The notes under the pieces are model-generated. The model did no database searches, had not been told where the DNA came from, and worked only from the letters and a program-made list of their open reading frames with translations. The position numbers and the translations under genes are program-made. Positions 11,851-22,084 of a DNA stretch of 64,000 bases are shown here, piece by piece (within the stretch, counting starts at the first letter, position 1; every line of letters starts with the position of its first letter). This stretch comes from Panopea generosa (lineage: Eukaryota; Mollusca; Bivalvia; Adapedonta; Hiatellidae), in assembly GCA_029582155.1 (NCBI GenBank), contig CM055897.1:94222046-94286045 (forward strand), written 5' to 3'.

Positions 11851-12977
11851 TATTATTGTCTCCTTGGCCCCGTTCCGCGGCCTCTGAAAGGTCTACGGAA
11901 TCCTCTACCATGAAATGGATGGTTGGGCCTTGTTTTTTGTGCGTTCATTGATCGACCTAGTTGAATACAATTGACCTCAGGGTGGGGCGCGAAACATTTA
12001 GCGCACACATGGGAGAACTTACAGTTTGACCAAGTACAGTTACCACTATTGTAGTCTTTACATGTGTATCTACCAGTATGAGAATTAGACTGGCTAGTTA
12101 TCTGATTGTCTTTTACCTGCATACAATGCCACCAGAGGTCTTTATTTATTTGTGACCAAGATGTTGGTGTTATAGCTTGACGTAGACGAAATTGCTCGTC
12201 GTATGTTCTCCATGCCAGGCCTCCTTGGCGCATGGCACATTCCCTTATGTTGTACATATAATGGAGCATTTCGATGACCCTGTCACTATGGTTTAGCAAA
12301 TAAATTGAGGCGTATATGATAAATGCATTTGACCATTTTTCTACTGAATCTAATTTCTCCTTACACTCTTTTTGCGTTGACTCAATGTGCCCCTCGCTTG
12401 ATAGCTTGAAAACATTACCCTTGCAAAATTCTGACAACTCCACAGCCCCCTTCAACAACAACGCTAAATTGATATACTCGCCTCTGCAAATTTGTTGTTT
12501 AAGAGACGATGGGACGTGAGCTGCCAGGTCGTCACTGGCAAGCCTAACCAGCGGCGAGCTTTGTATTATGTTTGAGTCTGTAAGCGACACATTGTTTGTT
12601 CGACTCGGAAGTAAATCTCCACTTAGGTAATTTTCCCCCTGCCTAACACCACACCCCGTATTCTCTTTTGAACCAATAACATTATTACTGCAAGACGGGT
12701 TATTACCCGTATCAAAAAGAAGCTGCTCAATATCAATGATATTAGAATTTGACCCACCGGTATTGTCCTGTATGAGTCTGTTGTCGCCCGCATCAATTTC
12801 ATCCGCCTGAGCAGCCCGTTCCTCCATTTCCCGTTGTTCTGCATTCCGTTTCTGACCTCGTGTGTTAGGTCTGTTCGCCGCTACATTGCAGTTTTGTTGC
12901 AAGTTCGCCTCTCGCATAGGAACTCTTCTTGCACCTCTCCTAACTGGTCGACCTCGTGGCATAGTTATACACTTCAA
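11850..12977 (-). mobile_element. Ngaro-like element: gag-like region
   Basis: This part begins with a basic, Arg-rich stretch (PRGRPVRRGARR), continues with a poorly conserved middle, and ends with a Cys/His-rich finger (YTCKDYNSGNCTWSNCKFSH, then VCAKC) and a second basic Gly/Arg tail. That layout fits a nucleic-acid-binding structural protein of a retroelement. It lies 5' of the RT region on the same strand. Confidence 0.65.
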
Positions 12978-13080
12978 TCACAATTCGATATACTTTCCGC
13001 GCTAGTTACGAGTCAAAAGAACCTGTTGCATGATTTTTTTGCTTTAAATACTAATTTGCCGGACTGTTTACCAGGTTAGT

Positions 13081-13323
13081 CCCATGCAGTAAGCTTGCTA
13101 CCGTATAGAAACAGGTACCAGATTATTTCTACGGTAATGACCGAGGCTTAACAAATCTTAGGAACCAGACGGCTTGATTTATTTCTCGAACAAATAAATT
13201 AAATTATTTTAATCGAAATAATTTCTATTATATAAGCAATATATTTATAAACAGTGTCTCTCTCATTCATTGTTGTTGTTTCAATACCATCACTTCCTAA
13301 TTCAAAGTTTAATTCATGTATAT
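13081..13323. other. AT-rich spacer, nothing recognised
   Basis: This AT-rich stretch lies between the retroelement and the SINE. It shows no convincing coding, repeat or RNA signal. Confidence 0.4.
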
Positions 13324-13326
13324 ACA

Positions 13327-13362
<36 letters not shown>

Positions 13363-13630
13363 TTTAGCGTCATTTCTATGCCATCGAGGGCTAACAGACG
13401 ATCAGTTAACCAAACCACTGTTTCCTGGGATTAACCAGAACTCGAGCACACCCCATCTCCACAAGTAACTGATACCTTTCCCACTTGAATCAGCAGTGAG
13501 AGACGAATGATAATGAGACACAATGTCATATATCAATCATCATGGAGACTGTTGCTGGGCGGGGATTTGAACTCAAGACTCCTGGATTGATAGTCAGACG
13601 CGTAACCGACTGAGCTAATCGGGCCCGGCT
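13324..13630 (-). mobile_element. tRNA-derived SINE, family A
   Basis: Read on the - strand, a tRNA-like head (A box TTAGCTCAGTCGGT, B box GAGTTCAAATCCC) is followed by the family A body and an ATATTCAATC tail drawn out into seven or so AATC repeats (13329-13359 on +). TGTATAT occurs on both sides (13317-13323 and 13631-13637) as a possible 7-bp target duplication. It is alignable throughout with the copy at 57583. Confidence 0.92.
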
Positions 13631-13959
13631 TGTATATGTTACAGTAATTTCATGAAATCCCTGAAATATGGGCAGGGATTTTACACTATCTGTGTAATTC
13701 TATTTTAGTTAACTTACTATACAGTTGTGGGATTTTTTCTTATTATTACATCAGGAAGCCACTTCTACTGATGTGCACTACCAGGAAAAAGGTGTTTGTC
13801 AGGACAATAGGGGTGGGCCTGGGTGTCTGTCTGACCATATGTCAATTATTTTGAGTCGGACAATAGGTGTGGGCCTGGCAAATGGCTTCACCTGAGGCCT
13901 GTCCTATTAAAAAGGCATCCCGGTTCAGCCCATTCAGTATAGATTTACTTTCATGCAAG

Positions 13960-14136
13960 ATGTCTTCTGATAGTATGGAAGACGTTTTCAGGCAAGAGTT
14001 GTTCAAAAGATATGAAGTATGTCAGAAGTATCTGATTCCAAAGACAGAATATTACAGAGTTATAGAAAGCTTGAAATCGGCATCTACCAATAATCACACA
14101 AAGATCAGGAGCAGCTACTATCTGTTATCCGAGTAA
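13960..14136 (+). pseudogene. Integrase N-terminal-like fragment inside the Ginger-like element
   Basis: A short frame from the ATG at 13960 encodes 58 residues including EDVFRQELFKRYEVCQKYL, then IPKTEYYRVIESLKSAS and YYLLSE. It recalls the N-terminal region of integrase proteins of Ginger and KRBA2 type (an LxxRY helix followed by an IxxxxYxxVIxxL helix). A possible splice donor, A|GTAAGA, lies at its end (about 14130). No DDE catalytic residues follow within the element. It may instead be the first exon of an unknown protein; the similarity is weak and judged by eye. Confidence 0.35.
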
Positions 14137-14310
14137 GAAGGTTGATTTAAGTAATTTAAATATGTCTATTTTTCCAAATGCTTAGAATATTTGGAAAAAA
14201 GATGACCAGGAACATATAGTAAACACGATGAAACCTGTCGGAAATCCCCTACACAAAAGTTCAAGGTAGCCAAATTTCCCCGGTTGGATTGTCTCAATCC
14301 CCTAGATTCT

Positions 14311-14622
14311 TAATTAAAAATAAATAAATGTTTTTATAAATGTTTTAATTAATAACAGTTATTATTGCTTAATGATAGGTAGATAATTAAAGAAGGAAAA
14401 AGGGATGATGCCTAATTTTAAAATCTATATTTTTTATTGAATAACTATGTTGGTGATTTACAATTAATTAAAAATAAATAAATGTTTTTATAAAATAAAT
14501 GTTTTAATTATTAACAGTTATTATTGCTAAATGATAGGTAGATAATTAAAGAGGTAGAGAGGGATGATGCCTAATTTTAAAATCTATATTTTTTATTGAA
14601 TAACTATGTTGGTGATTAACAA
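14311..14622. repeat. ~154-bp tandem duplication inside the Ginger-like element
   Basis: Two copies start at 14311 and 14465, each beginning TAATTAAAAATAAATAAATG and running to TTTTTTATTGAATAACTATG and TTGGTGATT. They are nearly identical apart from small indels, so the duplication is younger than the element. The sequence is AT-rich and non-coding. Confidence 0.9.
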
Positions 14623-15053
14623 TTAGTGATGTTATTAAATATAAGAGGTTTTTTTTTGACGACCTTGTGCTGTGATATAAAGACAAGCTGCCAAATGTTT
14701 TAAAGTGTTATTTGTCACCTTTAGATAATGAGTTAATAAGTTAATCATTACCGTGTTTCTTCTTTTACCTGTGGAGTATACTGAATTTTGAGATCTTCCT
14801 TTCATTGAACATATTAATTGGATGTTAATTTATAATGAGGTGTTAGTTTAACAATTGAGCCCTTTGATCTGAGTCTATCCTGTTCGCAGGTAACACTATA
14901 GTTTACGGTAAGCAGTGAAGGGGTTTATTGTCATTGTAAGTTTGCAGTTTGGTTGAACTACGCAAGAAACTATACCTGAAATGTATACCTGATTATTCAA
15001 ATGTATCAATAAATAAAAAAATCACCAGATGTATTGTCTGCTTATTTCCTCTT

Positions 15054-15195
15054 CAGGGATTTCATGAAATCCCTGACTACATTTTTCAGGGATTTCACGA
15101 AATTACTGGAATTTTCAGGGATTTCATGAAATCCCTGAGTGAAACAGTAATTTCGTGAAATTACTGAAATTTTCAGGGATTTCATGAAATCCCTG
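15054..15195. repeat. Array of five 22-bp palindromes near the right TIR
   Basis: 22-mers start at 15054, 15087, 15116, 15145 and 15174 (steps 33, 29, 29, 29). Each joins two half-sites in inverted orientation. Half-site A is CAGGGATTTCA and half-site B is CAGTAATTTCR. The order is A/A, A/B, A/A, B/B, A/A; the A/A and B/B copies are perfect palindromes. A B/A 22-mer sits at 13642-13663 inside the left end. Dimeric transposase-binding sites are the simplest reading. Confidence 0.9.
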
Positions 15196-15217
15196 GTTTC
15201 ACAATCTTACTGTAACA

Positions 15218-15882
15218 TATATACATGTACAGAGAGTTAAAATCAATGACTCAATGGTTCCAGTGAAATAATTCCATTTTCAATCTCAATCAATAACTAC
15301 TTGCAATACATCAATGAAACTACACATGTCTGTGCTACCATTAAAAGGATTCAAGGGCCTTTACTAGTGTGATAATCATAATGGTGTGTCCATTTTGTTT
15401 TAATAGTAGCAATGCTGTAGTAATGGTAGAATTATAAGCTCTTTTATACAAAGAAAAATGTAATTATAAGTGTTTTAGTAAGCTTATGTTTCAGTAACTT
15501 CTAGTCATACATTAATGGAACTTATATATTTCTTCGCTTCCATTAATACAACTTAAAGGAACAAGTGTGATTACTTAGTTCCAGGTAACATTAGTCCCCC
15601 TTTGGTATAAAGAAAATAAGGTTGACGTTTTTTAGCAAGCTTATATCTCATTAACTACCAGTCTTATATCAATAAAATACCTCTGTTTCCACTACCATTA
15701 GGGATACAAATGAGATAACTCTGTTTTTAGACATAATTAATGTCCCTTTTATTTATAGAAATTTTATTGAAGTGTTTTTAGAAAGCTCATATCTCAAAAA
15801 GAAAACTTTGGGTTTTAACAAAAAATTAATTGGTTTGTTCAGTATTCAAGACAAAACTTGAAATTTTATAGCAGGTTTCATA
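15218..15882. other. AT-rich spacer, nothing recognised
   Basis: I see no coding frame, RNA or clear repeat here. A few loosely similar phrases (for example AGCTTATRTCTCA) recur, which may mark a very old repeat. Confidence 0.35.
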
Positions 15883-15886
15883 TTAA

Positions 15887-16265
15887 AGGGATTATATTGG
15901 CAAGTAACACAAACACGCTGTTAATCCACTTTTCCTGTATGCAGTGTGCACAAAATACGTCCCACAATAAAGTATTGCGTAATGTTTACATTGAACTATG
16001 TAAACTTCCCGAACAAAGCCTCGAAAACGAGATCTAGAACGAGTCTTCACGATGTTATCCGATGATTGATCGGAAACCCAAAAGCGGTTCGTTGAAAATG
16101 GCAAATGTAAACAAAATTTTGGCTTCAAAAACCCGATGTTTGTAATAAAGAGGTAATGCAATTAGACACTTTAGACGGGTATATCTCTAAGTTGTAAGTG
16201 TATCTTCATGCTGGACATGTGTATTTACGGCAGGGAATTGACGGTTAAATGCCAATATAATCCCT
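15887..16265. mobile_element. MITE with 16-bp TIRs flanked by TTAA
   Basis: TTAAAGGGATTATATTGGCA at 15883-15902 is matched exactly in inverse at 16250-16269. With TTAA as the target duplication (15883-15886 and 16266-16269), the element is 379 bp with perfect 16-bp TIRs. A TTAA target is typical of piggyBac-type elements, although the AGGG start is not the classic CCC. There is no transposase. Confidence 0.85.
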
Positions 16266-16499
16266 TTAATGTCCTGTTATCTATCATCCTATTGTTATTG
16301 GTTTGAGACAAGCTTTGAAAAGTCAAGCAAGTTGTCCTCTCAGCGCACTTGTTGATTGAAGAAGCAAGATCTCACATAATTTGAACAAAGTCAGCCATGT
16401 TATTTCAAGGTCAAACAGGCAAAAAGGGTTTTTTAAGGACATTTTAAATAACTTTGCACAAATGTTTGCAATATTGAGGTGATGTGCAGGGCACTCCCT

Positions 16500-17833
16500 A
16501 AAATGTTTGTCTTGATACAAGGAGAGAATGGAGATGTAATAATGTTTGTTTTGAGACAAGGAGAGGATGGAGACAGAATAGTGTTTGTTTTGAGACAAGG
16601 AGAGGATGGAGACATAATAATGTTTGTCTTGAGACAAGGAGAGGATGGAGACAGAATAGTGTTTGTTTTGAGACATGGAGAGGGTGGAGACATAATAATG
16701 TTTGTCTTGAGACAAGGAGAGGATGGAGACATAATAATGTTTGTCTTCAGACAAGAAGAGGGTGGAGACATAATAATGTTTGTCTTGAGACAAGGAGAGG
16801 ATGGAGACATAATTATGTTTGTCTTGAGACAAGAAGAGGATGGAGACATAATTATGTTTGTCTTGAGACAAGGAGAGAATGGAGACATAATAATGTTTGT
16901 TTTGAGACAAGGAGAGGATGGAGACAGAATAGTGTTTGTCTTGAGACAAGGAGAGGATGGAGACATAATTATGTTTGTCTTGAGACAAGGAGAGGGTGGA
17001 GACATAATTATGTTTGTCTTGAGACAAGGAGAGGATGGAGACATAATAAAGTTTGTCTTGAGACAAAGAGACGATGGAGACATAATAATGTTTGTCTTGA
17101 GACAAGGAGAGGATGGAGACATAATAGTATTTGTCTTGAGACAAGGAGTGGATGGAGACATAAAAATGTTTGTCTTGAGACAAGGAGAGGATGGAGACAT
17201 AATACTGTTTGTCTTGAGACAAGGAGAGGATGGAGACAGAATAGTGTTTGTCTTGAGACAAGGAGAGGATGGAGACATAATTATGTTTGTCTTGAGACAA
17301 GGAGAGAATTGATACATAATAATGTTTGTCCTGAGACAAGGAGAGGATGGAGACATAATAATGTTTGTCTTGAGACAAGGAGAGAATTGATACATAATAA
17401 TGTTTGTCTTGAGACAAGGAGAGGATGGAGTCATAATAATGTTTGTCTTGAGACAAGGAGAGGATGGAGACTTAATAATGTTTGTCTTGAGACAAGGAGT
17501 GGATGGAGACATCATAGTGTTTGTCTTGAGACAAGGAGAGGATGGACACATAATAATGTTTGTCTTGAGACAAGGAGAGGATTGAGACATAATAGTGTTT
17601 GTCTTGAGACAAGGAGAGGATTGAGACATAATAGTGTTTGTCTTGAGACAAGGAGAGGATGGAGACCTCATAATGTTTGTCTTGAGACAAGGAGAGGATG
17701 GAGACATAATAGTATTTGTCTTGAGACAAGGAGAGGATGGAGACATAATTATGTTTGTCTTGAGACAAGGAGAGGATGGAGATATAATAATGTTTGTTTT
17801 GAGACAAGGAGAGGATAAAGACATACTAATGTT
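16500..17833. repeat. 39-bp minisatellite with internal dyad
   Basis: About 34 units of GTTTGTCTTGAGACAAGGAG followed by AGGATGGAGACATAATAAT. Each unit holds the near-palindrome TTGTCTTGAGACAA. The 39-bp length and absence of stops give long open frames in several phases on both strands (up to 463 codons), reading for example MFVLRQGEDGDII. These are artefacts of the repeat: no start context, no splice logic, and equal openness on both strands. Confidence 0.95.
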
Positions 17834-17924
17834 TTTGTTACATAACGGCCATCTAGGTTATTTTATATTGTTTGAATTTGAAGATTCAGATGGTAACACA
17901 CTGTAAAACGAGATTCACTTTTTG

Positions 17925-18066
17925 TAGGAAATGAGTTTCGAGTTAGAAAAGAGAGTTTCGAGTAAAGAAAGTGAGTTTCGAGTTAGAAAAGTGAGTTTCG
18001 AGTAAAGAAAGTGAGTTTCGAGTAAGAAAAGTGAGTTTCGAGTAAGAAAAGTGAGTTTTGAGTAAG
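17925..18066. repeat. ~20-bp tandem array, left member of an inverted pair
   Basis: About seven units of GTGAGTTTCGAGTAAGAAAA occur. The same unit appears in reverse orientation at 20945-21127. The two arrays could be subterminal repeats of a single roughly 3.2-kb non-autonomous element. Confidence 0.85.
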
Positions 18067-18128
18067 GCTACACGAGTGTTGTTAAAAATATACATCGTGA
18101 CAAAAAAAACATGTAGTTTAAAATAGTA

Positions 18129-18631
18129 GTTTAAAGCAACACATCCACGTTTGAACTTTTAAAAAAAAAAATTTAATTGAGTTATGAGCACATTTCCCAT
18201 ACAAACATATGATCAATTAGCTGTATATGAGCATATAAACACAATCCGGAACAAAATGATGCCCAAATTATAATGCATGACTAACACTTTATAAAACAAG
18301 CGTGTAACTTACCCGAGTCCAAAAAAATTGTCAAAATGACTTTCAAGGCAGGTAAAGTACACTACACACTAAAACGTGAAGTTTTTTAATAGGACTTGCA
18401 TAATTCAATTTGAAGCCAAGTTGGAATCCTCGGCAATTTAAAAATAATTTATAAAGCGTTTGTCACGCTTTATAATTTGGACATCTTTTTTTATAATTCT
18501 AAAGTGTTCTGGATAGTGTTTGTTAGCACATATACAGCTCACTGACCATATATTTATGTATGGGAAATGTGCTCACAACTCAATTGAAAAACTTTTTAAA
18601 AAAGTTTAAATGTGGATGTGTTGCTTTAAAC
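18129..18631. mobile_element. Fold-back MITE with arms of about 170 bp
   Basis: The left arm starts GTTTAAAGCAACACATCCAC and the right arm ends with its inverse (GTGGATGTGTTGCTTTAAAC). Complementarity continues inwards through TTGAGTTRTGAGCACATTTC, AGCTGTATATG and the CCAAATTATAA block to about 18300 and 18450, leaving a short loop. Flanking direct repeats resembling ACATGTAGTTTAAAATA (18109) and ACATGTAGGCTTAAAATA (18631) may be target duplications. There is no coding capacity. Confidence 0.85.
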
Positions 18632-18639
18632 ATGTAGGC

Positions 18640-20149
18640 TTAAAATACATCATTGAATAACAAAGGTCTTGTTTTATAGTAAGGTATATACAATATCGAC
18701 TTTGCCACTAACTATTCCATTCCCCCACCGAGTTAACTATTTTGTTGTCTGTGGTGTGTACCTTTTAAAATTGTAATAATTTCAGCTGCCCGTCTCTTTT
18801 GTGAGGGAAGGCAGTGTTTTCTGGATGTAGTCATTCTTGATTGCTTTATTTCCTTTTTTATTAAATGAGGACATCTTTTTGATTTGCATGTGTTTAAGAC
18901 AGGCAGGTAAGAAATAAAAATGTATGGTGTTGTAAGAGCTAATTCATTGTTTTTGGTTGACATATAAGCACTTTAAGTAGATACAATTATTGTAACGAAG
19001 GTAAATTTAAATCGCAAAGTTACAGTTAAAGTAGAAATAATTAGTAACATCACATCATATTGGCAGCACAATATTTTTGTGCATTAGTTTATATATCAGA
19101 ATTACAGGTATTTAACCTTAATTATTACCACTGATTTATTCCTAAAAGCAATTTTACGTAAGCCATATATACTTGAGTAAAAACATTTTTATTACCTTTT
19201 TTGTTTGATTTGTTGTAAATTTTCCCATACAAAACGAGTCGTACAAACATCTGTTATGTCAGAAATTACATATATTTCATTGGTCTACCAAACGTCAATT
19301 ATATGTGCGTCCAAAACATTTTTAAACAACCTATTAAAGGACACAAAGTCTGCAAAACTTTGTGTCTACATTAATGCACTCTAAATAAAAGCATGTTTGT
19401 TGTTGTTTTGTGTGTTTGTTTTATTTTTTGGGTGAGGGAGAGGTTTAAGGGAGTAGATTTACATATATGTTTACATACACCTCAGTCATTGTTTCAGTGT
19501 TTTAACTCGTGACATAAAGTCTTCGCGATGTACCTGACATCACACATGGTGTCAGGATTTTATATATACCTAACTAATTTCAAAGTTTAATGTAGGTTAA
19601 CCCAATATAAAGATATTTTCTGAACTTTGTAACAGCACTGCGTAAAAGGGTTTAGATTGTTTGTTCTGTTATGTTTGCACCAGCTTGGCAAACTAATAAA
19701 ATATGTTGGGGTAAACAATCAATGGTATTATTCATGACAATATACACGTACATTACAGAATATAACATTTATTTTCACATGTATGTATACATGACACAGT
19801 AAAACAGCATATTTGCAGTTTAAATGGTGATATCATGCTAAATTTTGACAGATAAATGTACGGTCAATTACATTAACATTAATATTACAAAGTATGCGTA
19901 CATGCGCATGTGTAAAGACACAACCAAACAGCATATTAGCATCACATTTATTATACATGTATAATTATATTCTTTTTTCTATCTAACAAATACGGTATTT
20001 CACACTGTAACTTTGCCAGGCGCAAGCGTAGCTGAAAAGGTGGCGTACATGTATTAAAGCTCTATGAATAAATTGCTGCCTGAATTTTATCATTCAAAAA
20101 CATACATTGCCTATAACGCTGTCAAACAAGTTAAATTAAGAAAAAAATA
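18640..20149. other. AT-rich stretch, nothing recognised
   Basis: About 1.5 kb without convincing genes or recognisable repeats. Short frames are present but show no family motif. Confidence 0.35.
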
Positions 20150-20430
20150 ATTGACAGAAACTAACATTAAACAAAAGGCACATTTTTTTTTTCTGTTTGG
20201 GCCCTTGCTGACTCTTTTACATGTATTAAATGACTAAACAATGTCCCAGACATCATGATGTTTGAAATAATACATTAAATAAATGAGAAAAAACATAATT
20301 TCCTGTTTTCTCATAGTTTTCCTATTTAAAAATCCAAATCCCCTTACTAGATCCAAATGGAATCTAGCCCCTTTATTTGAACAAATTCGAAACCCAATTC
20401 ATCAAGATCATTTGAACCAAATATATATGA
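20150..20430. repeat. Fragment of the module repeat seen at 41.2-42.7 kb
   Basis: It shares phrases with the long module repeat further right: a GGGCCCTTGCTGA-like start, GTCCCAGACATCATGATGTT, AAATGAGAAAAAACATAATT, CCCCTTACTAGATCCAAATG and CCCCTTTATTTGAACAAA. It is a partial, decayed copy. The rest, to 20944, is AT-rich without a call, with a short (TA)n tract near 20625. Confidence 0.65.
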
Positions 20431-20944
20431 CGCCTTCCTAAATAAATGACTTGTTATATGTTTAAATTAATTGATTTAATAAAGAAATAAAGCTTATTAA
20501 AAATAAACATAATAAATAGCAAATTTAACAAAACCTCATCAGGGTTTCAAATAAATCATGATAATTGATTTAAAATCTTATTTTTAAAAGAAAAATTTTC
20601 GGAAATGTTTTTTGAAAAACATGACATATATATATATATATTAGTAGAACATATCACGAATAAACCTGTTAGGGAGCAGTGATGTAACATAAAAGCAATA
20701 ACATTGCTAAATCTAAGGCTACATCGGTTGTCTTAATTGGATTCTCTTTTTTACTGATGTAAATTTCAGAACATCGTATGTTGCATTAGCAAATAAAATT
20801 GAATTCAAGAAGTAAAATAAACTGTTCAAGGACTAATCATCTTAAAGTTATGAAAATTTCAAGAACCGACACTATATATTTAGCAACCAAGTATTTTAAA
20901 TACAAGTCATTTTAATTAAATTTGGTTAAATTTATTAAATAACT

Positions 20945-21127
20945 GTTACTCGAAACTCACTTTTGTTACTCGAAACTCACTTTCCTTACTCGAAACTCAC
21001 TTTTGAAACTCAATACTCACTTTCCTTACTCGAAACTCACTTTTGTTACTCGAAACTCACTTTCCTTACACAAAACTCACTTTTGTTACTCGAAACTCAC
21101 TTTTCTTACTCGAAACTCGATACTCGA
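20945..21127. repeat. ~20-bp tandem array, right member of an inverted pair
   Basis: About nine units of TTACTCGAAACTCACTTTTG or close variants. This is the reverse complement of the unit at 17925-18066. It ends in CTCGATACTCGATAAATAG. See the finding on the paired arrays. Confidence 0.85.
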
Positions 21128-21489
21128 TAAATAGAAACCCTCTTGTAAAACATGCAAGTCATTATTATCAACAGTTTGAGTATTTGGAAATAATTACATG
21201 AAACTCTGCAGTTTTGTAAGTATCAAATTGAGTGATCTATTTAGAGCATCTAGGCTCTCTAGGTTTGTTCTGCATGTTCCGTTTTTTTATGTACATTTTT
21301 ATTTCAGTCTGCATGTTAAACCTGTGTTTTTTGTACATGGAGAGTGAACCTAGAATAGTCCTTGCTATTGGTGGTAACACTTGGTGATTATTTTCACATG
21401 GTTATGCGTTCAGGTGTGTTACAACTGATTTGATGTGTGAATATGAGTACAGTCATTTCAGCATTGCTGTGCATAACTGCCGTGAAGAG

Positions 21490-21495
21490 TTTATT
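21490..21495 (-). promoter_or_regulatory. Candidate polyadenylation signal of the retinol dehydrogenase gene
   Basis: AATAAA on the - strand lies about 490 bp after the stop codon at 21982. A second candidate is at 21297-21302. The 3' UTR between shows no coding or repeat features. Confidence 0.4.
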
Positions 21496-21981
21496 TCATC
21501 TAAATTTAACACCGATAATGATGGGGATAAGTGATAATACTGTATGCTAAAACCACAGCAAACAACATCACTTTCAGTTTATATTAAAACAAAAAAAACA
21601 ACATTCTTTTTCTGATGTTATATAATTTGTTACATGCTAAAACTACTCTTTTTAAGCTCATTTTTATCCATGTGTTGGACATTAACGTCCACACTTTTCA
21701 CATGGTTCAGTCTAACAAATACACTGATGCTCGATTCCTATACAAATATTTCACTCATCTCCGTTGACATTATTATATCTGATCAGGCTCATTTTCCCTG
21801 TCAATTATTAGGTTAGTATACAAACATTTAGTCTTTGGAAAAGTTTAAATACATAAACATTCACAGATTTTCCAACAAAACAGTTCTGCTTGAGTGCATA
21901 CCAAAGTTTTTTGTGAATATGGGGTCAGAATAGTTTACATCTAGGCAGACATTAGGATGCAATTAGTAAAGATTGTCGAGT

Positions 21982-22084
21982 TTAGGACGTCTTCAGTCCA
22001 ACCAATTCTGCAGATATTTCCCAAAGTCTAGCTGCAGTTTCATCATCCTGGGCTTGCACTGATTCTGTTTCAACGGCACACTCT
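21982..22084 (-). CDS. Retinol dehydrogenase-like gene, exon 7 (C-terminus)
   Basis: After the acceptor CATGATATTTCAG the exon completes an Arg codon in phase 2 and encodes [20 protein letters not shown], then [13 protein letters not shown] and TAA. The LWEIS-ELVGL segment is the conserved tail of RDH11-14 proteins. The acceptor lies within the first unit of the minisatellite at 22085-26450. Confidence 0.9.

Larger units (their letters stand above)
8700..12980 (-). mobile_element. Fossil tyrosine-recombinase retroelement, DIRS order, Ngaro-like
   Basis: In - strand order the element shows a gag-like region with a Cys/His finger, a reverse transcriptase with the YLDD box, an RNase H, a tyrosine recombinase, and an SGNH-hydrolase region. 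RT plus tyrosine recombinase instead of a DDE integrase defines the DIRS order. The hydrolase partner recalls Ngaro elements, some of which are known to carry such a domain. No long terminal repeats were seen. The outer ends, expected as split direct repeats, could not be fixed; they may extend to about 7.8 kb and 13.1 kb. The copy is broken, with an estimated three to five breaks, but large parts still read open, so it is probably of moderate rather than great age. Confidence 0.85.
13637..15217. mobile_element. Ginger-like DNA transposon, internally decayed
   Basis: The element starts TGTTACAGTAA and ends with the exact inverse, TTACTGTAACA, and is flanked on both sides by TATA (13633-13636 and 15218-15221), a 4-bp target duplication. 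TGT..ACA ends, a 4-bp duplication and an integrase-type N-terminal fragment inside (13960) together suggest the Ginger superfamily, whose integrase resembles that of Gypsy elements. At 1.58 kb it lacks a catalytic core and must be non-autonomous. A tight array of 22-bp palindromes lies just inside the right end and one related 22-mer inside the left. The TIR and duplication are direct observations; the superfamily is inference. Confidence 0.75.

Noticed and set aside
15892-16161. An 89-codon frame on the - strand with a mixed, protein-like composition
   Set aside because: It lies wholly inside the TTAA-flanked MITE and shows no family motif.
16323-17906. Open frames of 463, 377 and 277 codons that look like a repetitive secreted or structural protein
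   Set aside because: They are artefacts of a stop-free 39-bp unit, open on both strands and in several frames.
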